A stretch of 6,708 bases of DNA from positions 1 through 6,708 of the forward strand of contig VGJH01000072.1 in the NCBI GenBank assembly GCA_016867505.1, in the 5' to 3' direction. Below, one piece after another: positions 1 through 4,567 of the stretch. Each line of letters begins with the position of its first letter. The stretch's first letter is position 1. The translations under genes were made by a program, and so were the position numbers. The notes beneath the pieces were generated by a model. It was not told the origin of the DNA and did no database searches. It saw nothing but the letters and a program-made list of their open reading frames with translations. The DNA is from Candidatus Bathyarchaeota archaeon (lineage in GTDB: Archaea > Thermoproteota > Bathyarchaeia > TCS64).

Positions 1-8
1 TTTATAAA
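1..8 (+). promoter_or_regulatory. TATA-box candidate for the nrdD-like/nrdG2 operon
   Basis: TTTATAAA matches the archaeal TATA box. It would place transcription start near base 30 and leave a leader of about 30 bases before the TTG at 62. A second AT-rich candidate (ATATATTA, 39-46) lies about 20 bases before that TTG, which is close for a leaderless start. This is a sequence match only, and the window edge hides any upstream BRE element. Confidence 0.4.
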
Positions 9-61
9 ACACCATAAATAAATTGTTGTGATCAAATCATATATTACAAGACTGATTTCAA

Positions 62-1474
62 TTGGCACAATTTTATAAATATGACGCTATTCAATCTCAT
101 GAAAAAGGCGATTTTCATATACACCACATTTCTAAAGCATCAGGTTACTCACTTGAAGTTGAAATAGAACAGATTCTTGATGCAATATTCCCAAATAAAA
201 AAATAAATAATTTAGAATTTAATGAACAAGAATTAACCTACCTATTAGAAATTATACAAAGTTTAAAACAAGAATGGTCAAGTCAAATAAAATTCAATAT
301 TAAAATCCAAGACCAGCAATCATGGTTAAATTTATTATTAAAATTAAATTCAAAAATGATTCTAAAAGAAGAGTTAATGAAAAAGATATTGATAAACATA
401 TCTTTTGAGAATTTGGATCAAATTCCTGATAAAAAACTCGGATTAAATGAGCGAGATATTAAAATTCTTATAGATAGTCCAATTACTCCAATATTTTTAT
501 TAAATCAAGATTTTTGGAAAAATAATATTAATGAAATATTTGAATTAAGCTCGTTTTATGGTATTCCAAGTTACTCTAGCAGTATAAAATATGAAGAGTT
601 AGGCTATAACTTAAATAATTATAAGTTTAATACCGGTTTAATTACGCTTAATTTACCCAGAATTGCTAAAAAGACTAAGAATGAAGATGAATTTTATGGA
701 GAAGTCGAGAATTTAATTAATTTAGTTTCTACTGCATTTGACTCTAAAAACTCTGAATTATTATCTTATACAGCTTCAAATCACTTACCTTTAACAAAGA
801 AACTCTTTGGGATGCCAATAAAAAATTCATTTAGTCTTGGTATAATTGGTTTACATGAGACTGTAAAAAAATTAATTGGTAATGGAATTGAGACAAATTC
901 AGGAAAAGCTGTAGGTTATAAAATTTTAGAGTTTATAAAAAATATTTCTAATGAAGTTGGTGTTGAGAAAGATTATAAAATTGGTTTATGGGCGACACCT
1001 ATTAATTCTGTTAGTAATAGATTAGCTAAATTAGATCAAGAATTATTCTCAGAGCCTAATAAAGAGAATAAAATTTCCTTTTATTCAGCATCCTCTGAGT
1101 TGCCTTTGGGGCATAGTGATGATTTATGGGATGTTCTAGAACACCAAAAAAAACTGATATCGTTTTATGAATTTAATCCCTACTTTAACATCATTCTTAA
1201 GGAAAGAATTCCAGAGTTAGAAGGCTGTAAAAGATTAATAGAAAAAATTGAATCGGTCTTTAAAATACCACTTTTTACTATCTCGCCAATATTTAGTTGG
1301 TGTAAAGAACATGGTTATTTTATTGGTGAGCAGCAAAAATGTACTGTATGTAATAAAAATAATGAAATTTACTTAAAAGTGAATAGAGTTATAAGAAAAA
1401 AATCTTCATTAAATGAGTTTGAATTGGAGGTGTATAAGCAATGCAAACCATACGACGTAGCAAAAGGCGTGTAA
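62..1474 (+). CDS. NrdD-like protein lacking the catalytic Cys and the radical Gly (probable pseudoenzyme)
   Basis: This is a divergent, shortened homologue of class III (anaerobic) ribonucleotide reductase NrdD, 470 residues against roughly 600-750 for active enzymes. Motifs recognisable as NrdD, in order: GDFHIH (16-21), ITLNLPRIA (194-202), ATP...RLAKLD (311-325), SSELPLGHSDD just after, and the zinc-site block C414-x2-H417-G-Y...C427-x2-C430 near the C-terminus. The ATP-cone is absent and the part between the first two motifs is shortened. Residues normally 'CC' in the thiyl-cysteine motif align with Ser172-Ser173, and the first cysteine of the whole protein is Cys389. The glycyl-radical position in the 'RVxGY' segment aligns without gaps to Arg442. 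As read, it cannot reduce ribonucleotides by the known mechanism. TTG at 62 is the only plausible start: in-frame TGA lies at 53, and the other two frames are also closed upstream. It overlaps the following activase gene, so the two are probably co-expressed. Family membership is fairly sure; function is unknown. Confidence 0.8.
   Translation: MAQFYKYDAIQSHEKGDFHIHHISKASGYSLEVEIEQILDAIFPNKKINNLEFNEQELTYLLEIIQSLKQEWSSQIKFNIKIQDQQSWLNLLLKLNSKMILKEELMKKILINISFENLDQIPDKKLGLNERDIKILIDSPITPIFLLNQDFWKNNINEIFELSSFYGIPSYSSSIKYEELGYNLNNYKFNTGLITLNLPRIAKKTKNEDEFYGEVENLINLVSTAFDSKNSELLSYTASNHLPLTKKLFGMPIKNSFSLGIIGLHETVKKLIGNGIETNSGKAVGYKILEFIKNISNEVGVEKDYKIGLWATPINSVSNRLAKLDQELFSEPNKENKISFYSASSELPLGHSDDLWDVLEHQKKLISFYEFNPYFNIILKERIPELEGCKRLIEKIESVFKIPLFTISPIFSWCKEHGYFIGEQQKCTVCNKNNEIYLKVNRVIRKKSSLNEFELEVYKQCKPYDVAKGV
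1426..1432 (+). promoter_or_regulatory. Strong Shine-Dalgarno for the nrdG2-like gene
   Basis: GGAGGTG, a near-perfect complement to the archaeal 16S rRNA 3' end, lies inside the 3' end of the nrdD-like gene, eight bases before the ATG at 1441. It fixes the start of the activase and indicates that it is translated from the same message as the upstream gene. Confidence 0.8.
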
Positions 1475-2178
1475 CAGAAGAGTTTCCAATCGTAGGCTTC
1501 GAGAAGCTTAGTTTAGTTGATTACCCAGGAAAACTATGTGCCACATTGCATACACCGGGATGTAACTTCAGATGCCCATACTGTTACCAGAAAAAATTAA
1601 TTTTCGACTATATTCCAATGAAAAAAATTTTAGTTGATGAAATAATTAAGGTGATTCATCCCAGAATTGGTTTTCTTGACGGAGTCACAGTGACCGGAGG
1701 AGAGCCTACAATTCATCGTGCTCTCCCAACTCTATTAGCTAGATTAAAATCGATTGGGGCATTAACAAAAATTGACACAAATGGTTCTCATCCGAACATT
1801 TTAAAAATTCTAATAAAAAATAACCTGATTAATTATGTAGCTATGGATATTAAAGCTCCTTTTGAGAGGTATCAAGAATTAGTTCAGTATAAAATTGACT
1901 CCAACACTATTTTAGATAGTATTCAAACTATTAGAAGAGGACATATTGATTATGAGTTCAGAACCACTGTTGTACCAAACATTATCAATGAGAAAGATCT
2001 TCAGGCAATAGCGATTATGCTTGCAGGTTCTAAAAAAATGGTTCTACAAAAATTTAGGCCACGCGACACGCTTTCTGAGGAGTGCTCAAAATTGGTACCA
2101 TACAGCGATAATGAAATGCACCAGTTTAAAGAACTGGTTTCACCCTATTTTGCAGAAGTAAAAGTAAGACTGTGGTAA
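1441..2178 (+). CDS. NrdG2-type radical-SAM activating enzyme
   Basis: A 245-residue radical-SAM protein of the anaerobic ribonucleotide-reductase activase type (NrdG2 subfamily). Such enzymes use a [4Fe-4S] cluster and S-adenosylmethionine to make a 5'-deoxyadenosyl radical that abstracts hydrogen from a glycine in the partner reductase. The typical opening SLVDYPGK (24-31) is followed by C41-x3-C45-x2-C48 in CNFRCPYC, then the SAM-binding GGEP (86-89) and the barrel motifs DTNG and MDIKAP. All expected catalytic features appear intact. There is no extra C-terminal cluster domain. The start is fixed by a GGAGGTG ribosome site. The gene overlaps the nrdD-like gene by 34 bases in another frame. 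Its neighbour lacks the glycine it would normally act on, so the real substrate may be another protein in the genome or a different reaction. It ends three bases from the convergent SpoIIM-family gene. Confidence 0.88.
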   Translation: MQTIRRSKRRVTEEFPIVGFEKLSLVDYPGKLCATLHTPGCNFRCPYCYQKKLIFDYIPMKKILVDEIIKVIHPRIGFLDGVTVTGGEPTIHRALPTLLARLKSIGALTKIDTNGSHPNILKILIKNNLINYVAMDIKAPFERYQELVQYKIDSNTILDSIQTIRRGHIDYEFRTTVVPNIINEKDLQAIAIMLAGSKKMVLQKFRPRDTLSEECSKLVPYSDNEMHQFKELVSPYFAEVKVRLW

Positions 2179-2181
2179 AAA
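2176..2181 (-). terminator. T-run after the spoIIM-like gene (weak terminator candidate)
   Basis: On the minus strand a run of about five T follows the TAG stop of the SpoIIM-family gene directly, overlapping the stop codon of the convergent activase gene. Archaeal termination commonly uses such T-runs without a hairpin. The run is short, so support is weak. Confidence 0.25.
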
Positions 2182-2778
2182 CTACATTAAAAAAATTAAT
2201 CCAGTCTCAATGAGTGCTGAAATAACTAGCAAGGGAATTATCCTTTTTAAAAATAGACTAATAGCATAATTTATGCTTATTACGATGCTGTCTCTTCCAC
2301 GTAGTCGTTCAATCATGGTATAGCCAAGATATGCGCCTATTGCAGAACTTAGTAGAGTAGCAGTCATCTCAAAAATTCCATGAGGAGCTATGTAAAATAT
2401 TGTTGTTACTATACCCAAGCTTGAACTTGCTGATTTAACTATTAGACCAAGCACAAATCCATTAAAAGCAACAAATAAGAATGGTGGAATCCCCATCAAA
2501 AATCCTGTGATTATTGAGATAAAACTTGCTTGAAGGTTATGCAGAAATAAGTTGGTAAAGGTTGTAATGAAGTTGCGTGTTATTAAATTCGGTATATCTC
2601 CAATTATTCCTGAAATGGTGTCATATGACACTGTATTTCCAATATAATAGCCCATAATCAAGCTTATGGAGTAAAGAAAGATTACAATTTTAAAAATAGT
2701 TAATAATCTTGAGACAAGCTGAACCTGTTTCCCAAAGAACCACTCAATAAAACCATTTAATGTGTTTGGTTTCGTCAT
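2182..2778 (-). CDS. SpoIIM/DUF95-family integral membrane protein
   Basis: A 198-residue polytopic membrane protein of the stage II sporulation protein M (DUF95) family, which is widespread in archaea that do not sporulate and is functionally uncharacterised there. Family signatures: the HNL...S segment (80-85) entering a long hydrophobic stretch with G92, G96, PP (98-99) and NGxxxG (106-111), then the hallmark PHGIFE (132-137). Hydrophobic segments lie near 25-46, 86-113, 121-135, 138-158 and 177-197, giving about five helices. A basic loop (ERLRGR, around 157-162) precedes the last helix. No cleavable signal peptide is evident. Its ATG shares a base with the histone stop (TAATG), and a weak GTGGA ribosome site lies six bases upstream, so translation is probably coupled to the histone. 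Family call is firm; the job is not known. Confidence 0.85.
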   Translation of the reverse strand: MTKPNTLNGFIEWFFGKQVQLVSRLLTIFKIVIFLYSISLIMGYYIGNTVSYDTISGIIGDIPNLITRNFITTFTNLFLHNLQASFISIITGFLMGIPPFLFVAFNGFVLGLIVKSASSSLGIVTTIFYIAPHGIFEMTATLLSSAIGAYLGYTMIERLRGRDSIVISINYAISLFLKRIIPLLVISALIETGLIFLM

Positions 2779-3044
2779 TAAGATTCCACTGTTTCTGATT
2801 CCCTACGTGCTGCGGCCTTGATATCTCTTTCTAGTAATGTACGCCTATTATCTTTTTTAGCATTGTCAACAGCAGCTTTTGCGAGTTCGGATGCATAAGC
2901 ACCTATTATACGCCGCATTTCTTCTGCTGCTTCCTCACTAATTTTAATATCCGCATGTTTTTTAATCAGTCTCCTCATAGGAGCAATTGTGAATTCTTCC
3001 GCCAGAAAGAACACCACCTTATAAATACCACTCAGACTATTCAC
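2778..3044 (-). CDS. Archaeal histone (start codon uncertain)
   Basis: A single histone-fold protein that would dimerise and wrap DNA. Numbered from the outermost GTG (3044): helix 1 around 19-30 (TIAPMRRLIKKH), loop 1 around 31-36, helix 2 around 37-64, loop 2 around 65-70 and helix 3 around 71-81. The loop-2 RxT (R67-T69) and D74, seven residues after R67, match the Arg-Asp clamp and DNA-contact pattern of HMfB. Conserved histone sequence starts at AEEFTIAP, so codons from 3044 to 3006 are doubtful. CTG at 3005 gives a family-like 75-residue protein opening (M)AEEFTIAP and has an AGGTG ribosome site nine bases upstream. GTG at 3017, 3014 or 3044 are alternatives; ATG at 2978 would cut into helix 1. 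Loop 2 reads KKDNRRT instead of the usual HAGRKT, and there is a short acidic tail (RESETVES). The coordinates given are the outer limit of the open frame. It is translationally coupled to the SpoIIM-family gene. Confidence 0.88.
   Translation of the reverse strand: MNSLSGIYKVVFFLAEEFTIAPMRRLIKKHADIKISEEAAEEMRRIIGAYASELAKAAVDNAKKDNRRTLLERDIKAAARRESETVES
3015..3019 (-). promoter_or_regulatory. Shine-Dalgarno suggesting a CTG start for the histone
   Basis: AGGTG on the minus strand lies nine bases before CTG at 3005-3003, close to the spacing of the clear GGAGGTG site of the activase gene in this window. It lies inside the longer open frame, so if functional it argues for a shorter histone starting at CTG. 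Confidence 0.4.
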
Positions 3045-3106
3045 TTTTACCCCTAAAAAATTGGTTAAGAGCTAAAGTATAATAGATTGAATGGTAAAAT
3101 AGTCTG
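3033..3106. repeat. Inverted motif pair flanking the histone/ferredoxin divergent promoter
   Basis: CAGACTATT (3033-3041) is the exact reverse complement of AATAGTCTG (3098-3106). Next to each arm is GGTAAAA read toward its own gene (TTTTACC 3045-3051; GGTAAAA 3093-3099), though the spacing to the 9-mer differs by about five bases. Read outward, each gene is thus preceded by a version of GGTAAAA-AATAGTCTG-nGTG. It could be a shared operator, or the relic of an inverted duplication. Confidence 0.5.
3074..3085 (+). promoter_or_regulatory. TATA-box candidate for ferredoxin, possibly bidirectional
   Basis: AAAGTATAATAG sits about 36 bases before the ferredoxin ATG, predicting transcription start near 3105 and a leader of about ten bases. 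The complement (CTATTATACTTT) is also TATA-like and could drive the divergent histone gene, starting near 3055. Confidence 0.5.
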
Positions 3107-3115
3107 CGTGAGATC

Positions 3116-3307
3116 ATGGCTGATGTTAAAGTAGATCTTAAAAAATGTGAAGGCGCAGGAGTATGCGCAGAAGTCTGCCCAATGAAAGTCTATGATATGG
3201 TTGACGTTGGAGGAAAAAAGAAGGCACAACCAACTAGAGCAGAAGACTGTATCATGTGTATGGCTTGTGTGAACTCATGCCCAGCAGGCGCAATAACTGT
3301 TGAGTAA
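3116..3307 (+). CDS. Small bacterial-type ferredoxin with a seven-cysteine (7Fe-like) ligand set
   Basis: A 63-residue soluble electron carrier built from two ferredoxin cluster motifs. The C-terminal motif is complete: C45-x2-C48-x2-C51-x3-C55-P. The N-terminal motif reads C11-x5-C17-x3-C21-P, with alanine (A14) where the second cysteine of CxxCxxC would be. By the usual cross-ligation, one [4Fe-4S] cluster is held by C45, C48, C51 and C21, and the other site has only C11, C17 and C55, which suggests a [3Fe-4S] cluster or one completed by an outside ligand. Spacing between the motifs includes a lysine-rich loop (GGKKKA, 32-37). ATG at 3116 follows GTGAGATC, a weak ribosome-site-like sequence, and a TATA-like box about 36 bases upstream. 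It appears monocistronic and is divergent from the histone. Its redox partners cannot be read from the context. Confidence 0.93.
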   Translation: MADVKVDLKKCEGAGVCAEVCPMKVYDMVDVGGKKKAQPTRAEDCIMCMACVNSCPAGAITVE

Positions 3308-3317
3308 AAACTAAATA

Positions 3318-3327
3318 ATTTTATTAC
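3318..3327 (+). promoter_or_regulatory. TATA-box candidate for nep1
   Basis: ATTTTATTAC lies about 28 bases upstream of the ATG at 3352. That spacing predicts a leaderless or nearly leaderless transcript, which fits the lack of any ribosome site before this ATG. A T-run at 3337-3341 could also end the ferredoxin transcript. Confidence 0.4.
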
Positions 3328-3351
3328 CATCCCACCTTTTTATTAAATAAA

Positions 3352-4032
3352 ATGCTCAATATTCTCTTCGCTGAAACTGCTTTAGAATTAGTTCCAAAAG
3401 AAATTACCAGACACCCCGCAGTTAGACGTAACGCAAAAAAAATGGGTAAAAACCCTGAACATTGCCTATTAGACAGAAATTTGCATCATTACGCAATGCT
3501 TAGACTTTTAAATTCTGAGAAAAGAGGTAGGCCGGATATAATTCATTTCTGTCTGCTCGAAGCCCTAGGATCCCCCTTAAATAAAGTTGGAAAACTCACT
3601 ATAACTGCTCATACTTATGATGATAACACCATCAACATTATGCCCGAAGTAAGACTTCCAAGAGATTGTTTAAGATTCAATAATTTAATGGAACAATTAT
3701 TAACTGAAAAACAAGTCCCACAGAAACCTGAACTTCCATTACTAAAAATCGAAAAAAATGATATAAAAAAAGTTAAAGACAATATTAACCCAACAAAAAC
3801 AATTGTTTTAACAAGTCATGGCAAATTAAATAATCTGAAAGAATTATGTAGAAAAATCTCACAAGAATCTAAACCATTAGTAATTATTGGAGCATATCCT
3901 ACTGGACCCATGGATAAAAAAACTCTTGACATTGCTGATGAAATGATTAGTATATATCCAGAAACGCTTGAAGCTTGGGTAATTACTTCGAGACTTATTT
4001 ATGAATATGAGCAAGCTACGGGAATAATATAA
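3352..4032 (+). CDS. nep1: Nep1 (Emg1/Mra1) rRNA pseudouridine N1-methyltransferase
   Basis: A SPOUT-fold methyltransferase that uses SAM to N1-methylate a pseudouridine in helix 35 of 16S rRNA and assists small-subunit assembly. Its 226 residues match archaeal Nep1 length. Signatures: the opening LFAETALELVPKEI, LLDRNLHHYAM (39-49), the RNA-binding RGRPDIIHFCLLEALGSPLN block (58-77), and ITAHTYDD shortly after. The C-terminal SAM-binding knot includes VIIGAYPTGPMD (around 175-186), with LEAWVITSRLIYEYE near the end. All main family blocks are present with no sign of truncation. ATG at 3352 has no ribosome site but a well-spaced TATA-like box, so it is probably leaderless. It converges on the cupin gene with an 18-base gap holding T-runs in both directions. 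Confidence 0.93.
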   Translation: MLNILFAETALELVPKEITRHPAVRRNAKKMGKNPEHCLLDRNLHHYAMLRLLNSEKRGRPDIIHFCLLEALGSPLNKVGKLTITAHTYDDNTINIMPEVRLPRDCLRFNNLMEQLLTEKQVPQKPELPLLKIEKNDIKKVKDNINPTKTIVLTSHGKLNNLKELCRKISQESKPLVIIGAYPTGPMDKKTLDIADEMISIYPETLEAWVITSRLIYEYEQATGII

Positions 4033-4033
4033 T

Positions 4034-4057
4034 ATTTTTAGATAAAAAAATTATCTA
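4034..4057. terminator. Bidirectional terminator region between nep1 and the cupin gene
   Basis: Directly after the nep1 stop, the plus strand carries a T5 run (4035-4039). TAGATAA (4039-4045) and TTATCTA (4051-4057) form a perfect 7-base inverted repeat around five A. The A-run 4044-4050 gives seven T on the minus strand, immediately after the cupin stop codon at 4051-4053. This fits T-run termination of both convergent genes. Confidence 0.55.
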
Positions 4058-4461
4058 TCTATTTTATCAGTTACTTCAGGAAGTGGTTGAGGAGTAACGG
4101 TTTTTGATTCTTCAAAAAAATTCATTATAAGAATAACCAAACGTTCACTTGTAGGATTGACAAATCTGTGAGACATGTTAGGTGGTACTGTTACTATTTG
4201 TGCTTCTTTCACCTCAATTGATTGTGCATCGGTCTCAATCTTGCATGTTCCTCTGATTACCATCATAAGGTGTTCTCTTAGATGCATGTGATAAGCTGTA
4301 TGGCCACCTGGTTCAATTCTAAGAATTCTGCTACTAAATGCATCAAAGTCGGATCTTTTTAAAACTACATCTACGGAGTTAACAGCCAATGAACCAACCT
4401 CTTTTTCGATTTCGCCCGGCTCTTCATTTAGTTTCCGAATCTTCAAATTAACTCCGTTCAA
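4051..4461 (-). CDS. Single-domain cupin protein, metal-binding
   Basis: A small beta-barrel cupin of up to 136 residues. Motif 1 is GGHTAYHMHLREH (52-64), with probable metal ligands H58, H60 and E63 or H64, followed by the barrel glycine G71. Motif 2 is PPNMSHRFVNP (93-103), with H98 as the fourth ligand. The metal site looks complete, but single-domain cupins have too many activities (isomerases, dioxygenases, sensors, storage proteins) to name one. The C-terminal tail is short and polar. The outermost start is TTG at 4461. TTG at 4446 is more likely because GGAG lies five bases before it, giving a 131-residue protein opening (M)KIRKLNEEPG. It is divergent from the DUF72 gene and seems monocistronic. 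Confidence 0.82.
   Translation of the reverse strand: MNGVNLKIRKLNEEPGEIEKEVGSLAVNSVDVVLKRSDFDAFSSRILRIEPGGHTAYHMHLREHLMMVIRGTCKIETDAQSIEVKEAQIVTVPPNMSHRFVNPTSERLVILIMNFFEESKTVTPQPLPEVTDKIDR
4452..4455 (-). promoter_or_regulatory. Shine-Dalgarno deciding the cupin start
   Basis: GGAG on the minus strand lies five bases before TTG at 4446. No comparable site precedes TTG at 4461, so the inner start is favoured. Confidence 0.45.
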
Positions 4462-4496
4462 ATCATTACACAGCCATTAAACCTAATGTTGTCTAT

Positions 4497-4507
4497 CTTA
4501 AATAAAG
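4497..4507 (-). promoter_or_regulatory. TATA-box candidate for the cupin gene
   Basis: CTTTATTTAAG on the minus strand would place transcription start near 4476, about 30 bases before the favoured TTG at 4446 and 15 before TTG at 4461. It resembles the element upstream of dtdA (6602-6613). Confidence 0.45.
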
Positions 4508-4527
4508 TTTTGAGAGAATTCTATGAA

Positions 4528-4537
4528 AACTTATTTG
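4528..4537 (+). promoter_or_regulatory. TATA-box candidate for the DUF72-SWIM gene
   Basis: AACTTATTTG is AT-rich and placed so that transcription would begin near 4560, a few bases before the TTG at 4568. The match to consensus is poor. A 3-codon frame, ATG at 4560 to TGA at 4569-4571, overlaps the TTG start. Confidence 0.25.
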
Positions 4538-4567
4538 ATGTATGAACACTTTAGTATTGATGGATAA

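Noticed and set aside
1..61. A frameshifted upstream continuation of the nrdD-like gene carrying the missing ATP-cone
   Set aside because: All three plus-strand frames contain stops within these 61 bases, and TATA-like sequence is present, so the gene appears to begin at 62.
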